42,565 bases of DNA. Origin: Desulfobulbaceae bacterium. Lineage in GTDB: Bacteria > Desulfobacterota > Desulfobulbia > Desulfobulbales > Desulfocapsaceae. The stretch lies in the NCBI GenBank assembly GCA_031287565.1, contig JAITSS010000057.1:1-42565 (forward strand), in the 5' to 3' direction. How positions within the stretch are numbered: position 1 is the stretch's first letter; the number at the start of each line of letters is the position of its first letter. Below the pieces are notes generated by a model. It ran no database searches, was not told where the DNA came from, and saw only the letters and a program-made list of their open reading frames with translations. Position numbers and translations under genes: made by a program. Positions 8,681 to 16,960 of this stretch are shown one piece after another.

Positions 8681-10021
8681 TTAGACCCGTTTACTCGCGG
8701 CGACCCAGATTTTCATCTTTTCCGCTTCTTTAATCAGGGCGTCGCGAAAATCCGGATGGGCCACCGAAATCAGCGCTTCGGCCCGCTGCCAGGTATTCTT
8801 CCCTTTGAGATTGACGGCGCCGTATTCCGTCACCACGTACTGCGTAACCGTGCGTGGCGTGGTGACGATGGTGCCAGGGGAAAGGGTCGGGACGATGCGG
8901 GATTTCATGACCCCATCTTTTCCGGTAAAGGTGGAGCGCAGACAGAGAATGCCCTTGCCGCCCTTCGATTTGAAAGCGGCGAAGTGGTAGTCGAACTGGC
9001 CGCCGGTGCCGGTGATTTGGCGATACCCGTTGCTCTCCGAGGCCGCCTGACCGAAGAGGTCTATCTCAATGGTGTTGTTGATCGACACCAGCTTGTCGAT
9101 CTGCGCCAGCACGTAGGGACTGTTGCAGTAGCCGACCGGAAAACTGGCGATCATCGGGTTATGATCCATCCACTCGTAAAGGGCCTTGGTGCCCATCGAA
9201 AAAGTATAGGGAATGCGCCCGCGGTTGAAGGGTTTATCGCGATTATTCATCACTCCGGCCTGGATCATCAGCATGTAGGCGTCAACCAGCATCTCGGTGT
9301 GGCCGCCGAGGTTTTTCAGATCGGAGGTGGCAAGCAGGGCGCCGACGGCGTTCGGCATACCGCCGATGCCTAGTTGGATGACTGAGCCGTCTTCCAGCAT
9401 GTTGACGATGAGGTTGGCGACCGTTTTGTCGGCATCGTTCGGTTCGACGGGTTGCACCTCCATCAGCGGCTTGTTGTCGGATTCGACGATATAATCGACC
9501 TTATCAATATGGATGGATTCGCCGTAGCCTCCGTACACGTAGGGCATGGTATTGTTGACTTCGACGATGATCTTCTTTGACTTTTCAGCGATGCTCATCT
9601 GACCGGAGTTGGATGTGCCCATGTTGAAATAGCCGTCCTTGTCCATGGGGCAGACCTTGACCATGAACACATCCGGCTCGAAATGGCGCTCATAAAGGTC
9701 GTTCATCTCGTGGTACAAAAATGGAATGTAGTTGCACAGTCCCTGTTCCGCCAGCTTGCGGTCGCCGCCGGAGAGATGCCAGTTATTGTAGATAAAATGG
9801 TCGCGCTCCGGATCGCAGACCGCCACTTGGGCCAGGCCGGGAAAGGTGCAGCAGTTGACGATGACGCCTTTGAGTTCATCCTTTCTTTTGGCGAGGAAGC
9901 CATCGAGGTAGGTCGGCGCGGCGACGAAGTGGCTGTATTCAACATCGTCGCCGGATTTGACGCACTTCACCGCTTCTTCCGCCGATACCAGCTTTTGTTT
10001 GTACTCCTGCGCATGGGTCAT
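8681..10021 (-). CDS. Acyl-CoA:acetate CoA-transferase (butyryl/4-hydroxybutyrate type)
   Basis: It moves CoA between an acyl group such as butyryl or 4-hydroxybutyryl and acetate. ATG 10021 is chosen because AAGGAGA lies just upstream. The frame continues to 10111, but that part contains an inverted repeat and no RBS. At 446 aa it fits the Cat1/AbfT-like family. The conserved [11 protein letters not shown] lies near 217-227 and the catalytic Glu243 in GGHTEMLVD. The C-terminal [31 protein letters not shown] is diagnostic of the family. It heads the operon with thiolase and hbd, suggesting either butyrate formation or butyrate activation for oxidation. The exact acyl substrate cannot be read from the sequence. 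Confidence 0.9.
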   Translation of the reverse strand: MTHAQEYKQKLVSAEEAVKCVKSGDDVEYSHFVAAPTYLDGFLAKRKDELKGVIVNCCTFPGLAQVAVCDPERDHFIYNNWHLSGGDRKLAEQGLCNYIPFLYHEMNDLYERHFEPDVFMVKVCPMDKDGYFNMGTSNSGQMSIAEKSKKIIVEVNNTMPYVYGGYGESIHIDKVDYIVESDNKPLMEVQPVEPNDADKTVANLIVNMLEDGSVIQLGIGGMPNAVGALLATSDLKNLGGHTEMLVDAYMLMIQAGVMNNRDKPFNRGRIPYTFSMGTKALYEWMDHNPMIASFPVGYCNSPYVLAQIDKLVSINNTIEIDLFGQAASESNGYRQITGTGGQFDYHFAAFKSKGGKGILCLRSTFTGKDGVMKSRIVPTLSPGTIVTTPRTVTQYVVTEYGAVNLKGKNTWQRAEALISVAHPDFRDALIKEAEKMKIWVAASKRV

Positions 10022-10076
10022 ATTGCCGTCTCCTTGTCTGTTTCTGGCCATTTGGCCTTTTGTATGTCCTTGCGAA

Positions 10077-10102
10077 CAATCATGGTTTCTTGTCCATGAT
10101 TG
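10077..10102. promoter_or_regulatory. Inverted repeat in the leader of the CoA-transferase operon
   Basis: CAATCATGG (10077-10085) and CCATGATTG (10094-10102) form a perfect 9-bp inverted repeat with an 8-bp spacer, 56 bp upstream of the CoA-transferase ATG. It could be a regulator operator or an mRNA hairpin. Confidence 0.45.
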
Positions 10103-10274
10103 ACGCGCCATTTCCTATATGAAACCAGTTTCCTTATTTGCGCCGCGCCAGTCATATATTCTTTTTTTTGATTTATCGCATCTCATATCCGAATATTTGT
10201 CCCGGTAATCTTGTGATAATATTTATAATTTATTTTTATTTTCAGATGCGGGCCGCATCATCGCTTGGATAAAC
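10103..10274. other. AT-rich intergenic region, probable promoter of the CoA operon
   Basis: I see no gene here. The stretch is strongly AT-rich (10145-10245) compared with its surroundings and lies upstream of the minus-strand CoA operon, so its promoter is expected here. A 15-bp palindrome (GATGCGGGCCGCATC, 10245-10259) lies at its right end. I could not fix one convincing -35/-10 pair. Confidence 0.4.
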
Positions 10275-10279
10275 AAAAA

Positions 10280-10306
10280 AAGCCGCCCGGCAACCCGGAC
10301 GGCTTT
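10280..10306 (-). terminator. Rho-independent terminator of the cytochrome gene
   Basis: AGCCGCCCGG and CCGGACGGCT (about 10281-10304) form a 10-bp stem, and the minus-strand transcript ends in seven U. One pair is a G-U wobble in the minus-strand RNA but an A-C mismatch on the + strand, which supports use by the minus-strand cytochrome gene that stops at 10334. Confidence 0.85.
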
Positions 10307-10333
10307 TCGCGCATGGCGCTGACAGCGCGATAT

Positions 10334-10753
10334 TCACTTTTTCGCGTGGCAGGTGGCGCACTTCATCAGTTTACCCTTGGTGGCGTCTTTGGCGATTTCC
10401 GCCTTATGACATTCCTGACAATTTCCATGTCCCGCTCCCTTCAGGGTGTCGAGTTTGTTGGCGCCTTTGGTTTTACCGGCCAGTTTTTCCGGATTGTGGC
10501 AGGTCTCGCATTTCTGGATGGTCATGCCGTCGGTATAGGCGGTTTGCGCGCCGTCGGCGGCCATGCCGTGGTGGCATTCGCCACAGGCAATGTCACTGGC
10601 CTGATGAGTGGCGTGCGGAAAGACCGCCGGTTTTTTACCATCCGCGCCCAGCGTGATTTCCGACGGGCCTTTGTCAGCGGCAATCGCGCCGACCACCGCG
10701 CCCGTCGCCAGAATCGCCGCCGTCGCCACCGATACAACCAGTTTGTTGAGCAT
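10334..10753 (-). CDS. Periplasmic tetraheme cytochrome c (class III, c3/c7-like)
   Basis: It is a small electron carrier, probably periplasmic. Residues 1-26 form a signal peptide (LVVSVATAAILATGAVVGAIAA). Four CxxCH heme sites follow: Cys57-His61, Cys82-His86, Cys112-His116 and Cys132-His136. His residues suited as distal ligands occur at FPHATH (46-50), His62 and GHG near 109. The arrangement, with paired sites and a CHH, matches the class III family of sulfate and metal reducers. It has its own promoter and AGGAGG RBS and is followed by a terminator. The maturation genes ccsA and resB lie just upstream on the same strand. Its redox partner is not shown. Confidence 0.92.
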   Translation of the reverse strand: MLNKLVVSVATAAILATGAVVGAIAADKGPSEITLGADGKKPAVFPHATHQASDIACGECHHGMAADGAQTAYTDGMTIQKCETCHNPEKLAGKTKGANKLDTLKGAGHGNCQECHKAEIAKDATKGKLMKCATCHAKK

Positions 10754-10814
10754 GTTTTTCCCTCCTGATGGATGAAATGGAAATGCCCCGCGGAAACCGC
10801 GAGGATAACCGCGC

Positions 10815-10843
10815 TCTATAGCGGTTCTCCCGTGTTAAGTCAA
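10815..10843 (-). promoter_or_regulatory. Sigma70-type promoter of the cytochrome gene
   Basis: On the minus strand TTGACT (10838-10843) and TATAGA (10815-10820) are separated by exactly 17 bp, in the 113-bp gap between ccsA and the cytochrome gene. The predicted leader contains a GC-rich hairpin (CGCGG/CCGCG) before the RBS. Confidence 0.75.
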
Positions 10844-10866
10844 GAAGAGTGAAAAAGGTCAGGATT

Positions 10867-11703
10867 TCAGTTAGAACCGTAGCTGTGCAGGCCGGAAAGG
10901 AGGAAGTTGACGCCGTAGTAGGTGAACAACACGCAGAAGAGTCCGATAATGGCCATCCAGGCGATGCGGGCGCCGTTCCACCCTCTGGTGTAACGGGCGT
11001 GCAGGGTGATAGCGTAGAAAAACCAGGTGATGAGCGACCAGGTTTCCTTGGGGTCCCAGCTCCAGTACGTGCCCCAGGCCGAATCGGCCCAGACTGCGCC
11101 GGTGATGATGCCCGCTGAAAGCCAGATAAAGCCGAAGATCAAGGTCTTGTGGATCAAATCATCGAGAATGTCCCGCTCCGGCAGGTGTGAGGCGATGCTT
11201 TTCGTCATTGCCCGCTCTTTCAATAGATACACGCAACCCAAGGCTGCGGCCACCGCGAAACCGGCGTAGCCGATGAAGCAGGTGACGACGTGGGCGATCA
11301 GCCAGTTTGATTGCAGCGCCGGAATCAAGGGGGCGATGGCGCGGGAAATGCCTGGCGTGAACGAGGCGTAGGCCATGGCGAGAAAGGCCAGCGGCGCGGC
11401 GAAGGCGCCGAGAATTCTGGCGCGGTATTTCCAGGTCAGTATCAGATAAAAAAGACCAATCGCCCAGGAAAAGAACACCACCGATTCATACATGTTGGTC
11501 AGGGGCGCGTGGCCGAAACCCAAACGATACGATTCCCACCAGCGTAGGCCAATGCCCGCCGTTTGCAGCGCCAGGGCGGCCACGGTTACAACAGTCGCGG
11601 CCTTGCCGATTTTATCAGCATGATAGAGGCAGAAGGCGACATAGAGAAACGACGCGCCCAGGTAGGCGAAGGTGGTGAGACCGAGCAAAAAGGAGCTGTC
11701 CAT
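10867..11703 (-). CDS. ccsA: Cytochrome c biogenesis protein CcsA/ResC (System II heme handling)
   Basis: This integral membrane protein delivers heme for attachment to CxxCH apocytochromes, in partnership with ResB. At 278 aa with about eight hydrophobic segments it has a typical short CcsA/ResC length. The diagnostic tryptophan-rich heme motif reads WGTYWSWDPKETW near residues 208-220. Conserved His residues flank it (LIAHVV, TLHARY, LHSYG). It starts 41 bp after the resB stop on the same strand and is followed by a multiheme cytochrome, one of its likely substrates. This is System II, not the Ccm System I. Confidence 0.94.
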   Translation of the reverse strand: MDSSFLLGLTTFAYLGASFLYVAFCLYHADKIGKAATVVTVAALALQTAGIGLRWWESYRLGFGHAPLTNMYESVVFFSWAIGLFYLILTWKYRARILGAFAAPLAFLAMAYASFTPGISRAIAPLIPALQSNWLIAHVVTCFIGYAGFAVAAALGCVYLLKERAMTKSIASHLPERDILDDLIHKTLIFGFIWLSAGIITGAVWADSAWGTYWSWDPKETWSLITWFFYAITLHARYTRGWNGARIAWMAIIGLFCVLFTYYGVNFLLSGLHSYGSN

Positions 11704-11744
11704 AGAGATTCTCCGGGAAATTCGCGGCGGTGTTATCGAGCCGA

Positions 11745-13028
11745 TCAGCCTTTCAGGGTGTTGTCGATTTCAGCGCGCAGGGTGGCGAAATCCCTGGCGA
11801 AACCCAGGCGGTTTTTGTTGGTCGCGCCGATGAGCCGTATGTCGCCGGACGATGTGGGCGGCAATATGACGAATAACCGCCGATGCGCCTGGAAAAAGGC
11901 GGTGTACAGGCCGAAAATCAGCAGGCCGCAGCCCAGATACACCAGCGGCACGCCGGGGTCTTTGGCCACCTGCAAACCGGTGGCGTACAATTGCCGCGCC
12001 CGTATCTTGTATGGGCCGAGTTCGCCCTCTTCGCCCGCCGCGAGATTCAGTGTCACCGCTTCCGCCGCGCCGATTTTCAGCCATAGTTTCAACCGCTCCA
12101 GCCGCTGGCCGAGCGCTTCGGCGGAGATGACGCCGAAGGCCAGACCTTCCTCCGACCATTCTTCTTGTTTCTGGTACGGGACAGTGAAGGCGTGGCGCGG
12201 GCCGCTTTTTTTCGCCAATTCGATGATAAAATCCTGAAAAGGCTGGTAGCTGGCCTGGTAAAAGGTGATGCCGTTATGGCGCAGCGGCTTGTTGACTTCG
12301 ATGTCGCGGCTGACAACAGGCGTGCCGTTTTCCAGAACGGTCAGGCGCGACAGGTATTCCTTCGGCATCCCGTTGTCATAGTATTCAATGGCGAACAGAT
12401 CGCAACGCACGGTAAATCCAAGGTTTTTCGCCTGGTGGCTCTGGTTGAGAAACACCACGTCGGTCGATTTCCCCTCCGGCAGCATAACGCTGCCTTTGAA
12501 GCCGTAATACTGACCGATAAGCGCCCCGGCGAAGATGACCAGGATCGACAGGTGGACGATGTAGGCGCCCAGGCGGCTCCAGGCCCCTTTGGCGGCAATG
12601 AAAAGGGTTTCCGCGTCGTTTGCGGCGGTGAACCCCCGTGCGACGAGCAGCTTTTTCAGTGACGGCAGCGCCGCATTGCCGACCTGCGGCCATCTGGCTT
12701 GCAGCGGCATTTTTTCCAGCCGCAGGGCCGGGGTTGCCGCCGGATCGGCCTGAATCAGGGCTAGAACTTTCGGCAGGCGTTCAAGGCTGCAAGCGATCAG
12801 ATTGATCGCCAACAGGGCGAGCAGGCCGGTGAACCACCACGAACCGTACATCGCCGGAATATCCAAGACTTGGAAGAAGGTGGCCAGGTGCGGCGAGTAG
12901 CGCTCGGCGTACCATTCATAGGTCTGATGCTGCGGGATGATGGTGCCGATGATGGAAGTGACAGCCAGGGCCGCGAGCAAAAAAATCGCCAGACGCACCG
13001 AGGTGAACAGTTGCCGGATATTCCGCAT
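11745..13028 (-). CDS. resB: Cytochrome c biogenesis protein ResB (Ccs1)
   Basis: ResB is the second subunit of the System II cytochrome c synthetase. ATG 13028 gives 427 aa. A longer frame exists to 13205 but crosses the promoter and Fur-like box described below and has an unlikely N-terminus. Transmembrane segments lie near 10-35 (LAIFLLAALAVTSIIGTII), 65-85 (WWFTGLLALLAINLIACSLERL) and about 150-175, with the last near 375-395. A large periplasmic domain sits between the third and fourth. PLRHNGITFYQASY and GTPVVSRDIEVNKP are typical ResB signatures. It is followed by ccsA 41 bp downstream. Confidence 0.93.
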   Translation of the reverse strand: MRNIRQLFTSVRLAIFLLAALAVTSIIGTIIPQHQTYEWYAERYSPHLATFFQVLDIPAMYGSWWFTGLLALLAINLIACSLERLPKVLALIQADPAATPALRLEKMPLQARWPQVGNAALPSLKKLLVARGFTAANDAETLFIAAKGAWSRLGAYIVHLSILVIFAGALIGQYYGFKGSVMLPEGKSTDVVFLNQSHQAKNLGFTVRCDLFAIEYYDNGMPKEYLSRLTVLENGTPVVSRDIEVNKPLRHNGITFYQASYQPFQDFIIELAKKSGPRHAFTVPYQKQEEWSEEGLAFGVISAEALGQRLERLKLWLKIGAAEAVTLNLAAGEEGELGPYKIRARQLYATGLQVAKDPGVPLVYLGCGLLIFGLYTAFFQAHRRLFVILPPTSSGDIRLIGATNKNRLGFARDFATLRAEIDNTLKG

Positions 13029-13051
13029 GAAGGGCGCACCGTAAAAATAAA

Positions 13052-13066
13052 TGAGAATGATTCTTA
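13052..13066. promoter_or_regulatory. Fur-box-like operator in front of resB
   Basis: TGAGAATGATTCTTA is a 7-1-7 inverted repeat with a single mismatch to symmetry and closely follows the TGATAAT-N-ATTATCA Fur consensus. It lies 24-38 bp upstream of the resB ATG and directly downstream of the predicted -10, where bound repressor would block initiation. Iron control of cytochrome maturation is inferred. Confidence 0.6.
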
Positions 13067-13077
13067 TTTGTGCGGCG

Positions 13078-13106
13078 ATAGTACACTGTGACGCCGGAGG
13101 CGACAA
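13078..13106 (-). promoter_or_regulatory. Predicted sigma70 promoter of resB
   Basis: On the minus strand TTGTCG (13101-13106) and TACTAT (13078-13083) are spaced by 17 bp. The expected start site falls at about 13070, immediately before the Fur-like box. Confidence 0.6.
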
Positions 13107-13201
13107 GAAAAAACAAAATATCCCACGAACAGGCCAAGCGACACGCCGAAACCGAGTATGAAAAAGACCGCGTTGCGCAGGATGCGCGCGACGAAGCGGC
13201 C

Positions 13202-14662
13202 TCACTCACCAGCCGGATAGGTCTCAGCCGCCAGGCGGGCGGCGATGAGGGCCAACGCCTGGTCGCGGTTTTCGATTTGCCCTTGCAGCCGCGCGTCTTC
13301 GACCAGGCGCAGAAGCGCGGCGAAGATCGGCCCCGGCGCGAGGCCGAAGCGCTCGATCAAATCACGTCCGGTCACTAGGCGCGGCGCGGCCTGAATCGGG
13401 CGAAAGCGTTCTTCATAGACCCGCGTCGCCCGCTCATACAAGGCGGCCACTTCCCCTTCCATGTTTTCCGGCTTCAAGCGGCCATGGCTGGCCAGGCTGT
13501 CGGCCATCGCCAGCAGAAACAGTTCTGGCAGCAGACCGCCCGGTTGATCGGCGTCCAGATCGCGGCAGAGGCGCAATAAAGCCCGCAAAGTCAATTTGCC
13601 CGCCCGCGCGGCGTTACACAGATGAAATGGCCGCATGTGCATGGCGATGAGCGCCGACACGCGGCGAGCATCCTGGGCGCTCCAGCGCAGACGGGCGGCG
13701 ATTTGTGCGAAGAGTTCCGCGCCCGCCGTATCGTGGCCGTAAAAGGTAACGCGATCACCCTTGATGCCACGGCTGGGCGGTTTGCCGACATCGTGCAGCA
13801 GCGCCGCGTATTTCAACAGGCGGGCGCGACGCCGATTTTCCGCCACCATGGCCACGGCCCCGGCCATGAGGGGCGGTCGCCCGGCCAGGATCTGTTCCAA
13901 CTGGGTAAGCGCCAGAAGATTATGGCGCAGCACATCAAGATGATGAAAATCCGGCTGGCGCAGCCCGTCGCCCGCCGCCAGCTCCGGCAGAATGCGCGGC
14001 AAAAGCCCGTCGTCCCACATCGCGGCAAAGCAATCGCCGCCGCCGGGACAATCCATCAGCAGGTCAAATTCATGGCAGATTCGTTCAGCGGCAACCTGGT
14101 CAATCAGCGCGGCCTGTCTCCGAATTTCCTCCTGGGTCGCCGCGTCCATGGTCATGGCCAGTTGCGCGGCGAAACGGTAGCCGCGCAGCATCCTGAGCGG
14201 ATCGGCGACAAAGGCATGGCGGCACATGCGCAAGCGGCGTTGACGCAGATCGGCCTCGCCGTTTAACGGGTCGATGACAATGGACTGGCCCGAAAGCGCC
14301 GCCACCAGCGGCATCGCCATGGCGTTTATTGTATAATCGCGCAGGCAGAGGTCGGCTTCGATTGTGGCCGCGCCGCCGCGCAAAGAGGCGATATCAATCT
14401 CAAAACCATGCCAGACCAGGCGAATCGCGTCTTCCGCGCCGTCGCCCAGGCGCACGAAAACGCCGGCGTTCAAGCGGCGGCGCAATTCCTCGGCGAAGGC
14501 TTGAGCGCTGCCGGAAACAGCCAGGTCAATGTCGGCGTCAGCGCGTCCGAGCAAAAAATCGCGAACGACGCCGCCGACCAGCCAACTTTCGGGAAAACGC
14601 CGCGCCGTTGCCGCTAAGGCTTGGCGCAGTTCCGGTGGACAAGAAGAGACAATCGCATTCAT
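13202..14662 (-). CDS. cca: CCA-adding tRNA nucleotidyltransferase with HD domain
   Basis: It adds or repairs the 3' CCA of tRNA. The nucleotidyltransferase head carries LVGGVVRD (28-35) and the metal-binding DADID with Asp44 and Asp46. LRDYTINAMA lies near 107-116 and the DPLRMLRGYRFAAQL motif at 154-168. The C-terminal part contains an HD phosphohydrolase motif (LLHDVGKPP, His290-Asp291), as in the multifunctional CCA/PcnB-like enzymes. The 486-aa length fits this class. A poly(A) polymerase is the main alternative, because the head domains are alike. It is divergent from the flavodoxin gene. Confidence 0.9.
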   Translation of the reverse strand: MNAIVSSCPPELRQALAATARRFPESWLVGGVVRDFLLGRADADIDLAVSGSAQAFAEELRRRLNAGVFVRLGDGAEDAIRLVWHGFEIDIASLRGGAATIEADLCLRDYTINAMAMPLVAALSGQSIVIDPLNGEADLRQRRLRMCRHAFVADPLRMLRGYRFAAQLAMTMDAATQEEIRRQAALIDQVAAERICHEFDLLMDCPGGGDCFAAMWDDGLLPRILPELAAGDGLRQPDFHHLDVLRHNLLALTQLEQILAGRPPLMAGAVAMVAENRRRARLLKYAALLHDVGKPPSRGIKGDRVTFYGHDTAGAELFAQIAARLRWSAQDARRVSALIAMHMRPFHLCNAARAGKLTLRALLRLCRDLDADQPGGLLPELFLLAMADSLASHGRLKPENMEGEVAALYERATRVYEERFRPIQAAPRLVTGRDLIERFGLAPGPIFAALLRLVEDARLQGQIENRDQALALIAARLAAETYPAGE

Positions 14663-14754
14663 CGGTGTTTCGTTTGTCGAGGACGAGCCAGGAAATTTTT
14701 CGTTTTTCGTTTTCCGTTTTTCGCGCCGGGGATGAGGCCCGGCCAGGAGGAAGC

Positions 14755-15216
14755 ATGGCCGTAGACGCCGATTTGACCAGGAAAAATATTCTCATCATCT
14801 ACCATTCACAGGGCGGCGTCATGGAAAAAATGGCCCAACGCTTTGCCGCCGGGGCGCGGCGTGAAGAGGCGGCGCGCATCGTGTTCCGCAAAGCCGCCGA
14901 GGCCAGCATCGACGATCTGTTATGCTGCGACGCCATTGCCATCGGTTCGCCGGAATATTTCGGCACCATGGCCGGGATGATTAAGGATTTCTTTGACCGC
15001 ACCTATCTGATCGCCCGGGACCGCACCATCGGCCTGCCCTACGCGCTCTTTGTCTGCGCCGGCAACGACGGACGCGGCGCTATCACTCAGATTGAACGGC
15101 TGGCCATCGGTTATAAATGGCGCAAGGTGCTGGCGTATGAGCGCATCGTCGGCGAACCAACTGAATATGGCTTTGCACAGAAAATGAGACTGATTTTCTC
15201 AAGTTTTTTGCTTTGA
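14755..15216 (+). pseudogene. Flavodoxin-family FMN protein, C-terminus replaced at the phage junction
   Basis: ATG 14755 follows GGAGG (14745-14749). The first ~135 residues are a good flavodoxin/NAD(P)H-dependent FMN reductase fold: ILIIYHSQGGVMEKMAQ is the FMN phosphate loop, and AIAIGSPEYFGTMAGMIKDFFDRTY the next FMN-binding segment. After EPTEYGF the protein ends in an unrelated basic, hydrophobic tail (AQKMRLIFSSFLL) instead of the usual final helix, giving 153 aa. The DNA changes character at the same place, from GC-rich coding to AT-rich sequence with repeats. I infer that phage insertion at about 15160-15180 cut off the last helix. Whether the product still folds is uncertain. Confidence 0.7.
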
Positions 15217-15300
15217 AAAGTTTTGTATTGGTTTGAAATTCTTACAAATTTTTTCAAGTCAGTCTCATTCTGTCTCATTTTGTCGTGCAAAATCGCGCAA
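15181..15300. repeat. AT-rich putative phage end with phased AATGAGAC/GTCTCATT repeats
   Basis: AATGAGACTGA (15183-15193) recurs inverted as TCAGTCTCATT (15259-15269). GTCTCATT occurs at 15262 and again at 15272, and a weaker GTCGTGCA lies at 15282, i.e. every 10 bp. Helically phased short repeats at an AT-rich end are what transposase-binding ends of Mu-like phages look like. No gene is seen between 15217 and 15473. Confidence 0.5.
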
Positions 15301-15432
15301 GAAAATGAAAAAAGCGTGATATTACAAGCCATTGGGCGATGGTTTGGAAAAACCATTTCGCGCGTGACGCCGACATGGTCGGAATTGACTCGCCGGTGAT
15401 GGCGCGGCGGCGACCAATCATGAAGTGTTAGG

Positions 15433-15460
15433 AAAAAGGCGGTGGGCGGAACCTCCGCCC
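15433..15460 (-). terminator. Probable terminator after gp36
   Basis: GGGCGGA (15444-15450) pairs with TCCGCCC (15454-15460). On the minus strand five T (15433-15437) follow 6 nt after the stem. It lies just downstream of the last head gene. Confidence 0.55.
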
Positions 15461-15473
15461 AAAGAAGTCAATC

Positions 15474-15923
15474 TCAGCAGGGATACAGCCAATCCCGGTG
15501 GCGGCGGCTGACGACAACGATTCGTCCTGGGTCGAGGGCGGTCTCATCGACAGCCCCATCCTCACCAGCCCCGCCGCCATCATTCGGCAGCTTCATTTTG
15601 CCATTTGCGATACGCTCCAGCAGTTTGAGGCAGCGTTCATACTCGCCGCGCCAGTGATCCGGCACGGCCACCCGCCGCCGCAACAGATTATAGACGGCGA
15701 TCTTCGCCGACAGGTTGCGAACCAGTCGCGGCGGAACAGCCAGCGGCACATCCGCCACTAAGCTCAAATATCCATCAATCTCACCATCGGCCTGGTCAAT
15801 GGCCTCGGCCAGCACGGATTGCGCGGACGGATCATCCCATTGACCAATCCGTCCATCGCTGGCGAGCTGTACCAATTCCTTTTCCGCGAGCAACAGCCGC
15901 AAATCATCCGGTGAGGCATACAT
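15474..15923 (-). CDS. Mu gp36-like head-tail connector protein (DUF1320 family)
   Basis: The 149-aa protein begins MYASPDDLRLLLAEKELVQLASD, the hallmark of the gp36/DUF1320 family. It is followed by a helical bundle (AIDQADGEIDGYLSLV; VRNLSAKIAVYNLLRRR). In Mu-like phages this gene lies between the capsid gene and gp37 and is thought to act in head completion or head-tail joining. Here it directly follows the major capsid gene on the minus strand (1-bp overlap of the stop with the next ATG). Its usual neighbour gp37 lies 14 kb away on the other strand. Confidence 0.88.
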   Translation of the reverse strand: MYASPDDLRLLLAEKELVQLASDGRIGQWDDPSAQSVLAEAIDQADGEIDGYLSLVADVPLAVPPRLVRNLSAKIAVYNLLRRRVAVPDHWRGEYERCLKLLERIANGKMKLPNDGGGAGEDGAVDETALDPGRIVVVSRRHRDWLYPC

Positions 15924-16903
15924 CAGGCGACCACCGTTGCCCAGCAGATCGCTTTGACCACCGGCACTGGCAATGGCTTTGACCGACCGACGATTTTGAC
16001 GCCGGACGGGTCTTTCATATCCACCGGTTTACTGAAATACGGCATAGGTTGCAGCCTGGCGTCCAGGTCATCGAGAGCGCAATAGAACAGGGTATGCACG
16101 GCGTCGGTGGCATAAGCCATGACCCGACCCGGTCCTACTTTGGGTGTGACCACGCCGGTCTCCGGGTGGATGTAGGTCTCGCTCATTTTTTTGATCGTGA
16201 AGCCGCCAACGGAAACGCCCTCGGCGCTCACCTCTACCCGCAGTTTCGCCTTGGGATTCTCGCCGTAGGTCTCGGCCAGGGCCAAGAGCGCGCCATAGGC
16301 GGTTTTGCCCGCCCAAAACTCGACGTTGCCGCCATAGCCAGATTCCTGCACTTGGCTTTCCATCTCCTGCAAATCGTTAAAGACATGGCGCACGGTGGCA
16401 TCGGCCGCGCTCCATAATTTGCTGGGCGTAAACGACAAAGGGGCGCCGAAAGAGACCTGATAATTTTCAAATCGTCCGCCGTCCAGGCGTACCGGCCAGG
16501 TGACGACGCCGGTTAAGGCGACGCTGGCGATGGCCTCGGCGGTGGCGCGACAGACGCGGCGCAGGTTGTCATCGACGCCCGCCAATCGCGCCTGAATGGA
16601 TGCTTCATCCACATGCTTCAGGCGATTGAGGTCGGCGGCGGTGAAGAACTGGTGATTGGCCACCTCGAACGGCTCGTAATCATCGACCGACAATGAGCCG
16701 CCGGAAAGCGGCAGCGAAGCCGCGCCCCTGGCGATAAGCGGCGCGGGCGCGCCAATGGCCGTGATGTCGCTGCGGCCCACCTTATCAAAAGGATGATTGA
16801 CCTTGCGTTTGTAAAAGGTATCCACCACCGTCGTTTTCAGCGGCGGCAATTGCTGCAAACGCATGGCGATGGCCTTGGCGTTGTAGTATTTGCGTAAATC
16901 CAT
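15923..16903 (-). CDS. Major capsid protein, lambda gpE family
   Basis: This 326-aa protein is the main shell subunit of the phage head. The N-terminus with VDTFYKRKVNHPFDKV, the central NHQFFTAADLNRL and the C-terminal DPSGVKIVGRSKPLPVPV are typical of the lambda E-type HK97-fold capsid family. It is preceded by a lambda gpD-like decoration gene and a protease/scaffold gene, the lambda order C-Nu3-D-E. The combination with Mu-type terminase, portal and MuF genes makes the head module a mosaic. GGAGC lies upstream of ATG 16903. Confidence 0.92.
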   Translation of the reverse strand: MDLRKYYNAKAIAMRLQQLPPLKTTVVDTFYKRKVNHPFDKVGRSDITAIGAPAPLIARGAASLPLSGGSLSVDDYEPFEVANHQFFTAADLNRLKHVDEASIQARLAGVDDNLRRVCRATAEAIASVALTGVVTWPVRLDGGRFENYQVSFGAPLSFTPSKLWSAADATVRHVFNDLQEMESQVQESGYGGNVEFWAGKTAYGALLALAETYGENPKAKLRVEVSAEGVSVGGFTIKKMSETYIHPETGVVTPKVGPGRVMAYATDAVHTLFYCALDDLDARLQPMPYFSKPVDMKDPSGVKIVGRSKPLPVPVVKAICWATVVA

Positions 16904-16960
16904 GTTTTGCTCCTTTTGAGAGAAATTGCTCCATTATCGGCGGGAGAAACCGCTCCATTA

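Noticed and set aside
13029-13205. Longer N-terminus for ResB starting near 13205
   Set aside because: It would cross the promoter and Fur-like box, has no RBS and adds an Arg-rich non-membrane sequence absent from ResB proteins.
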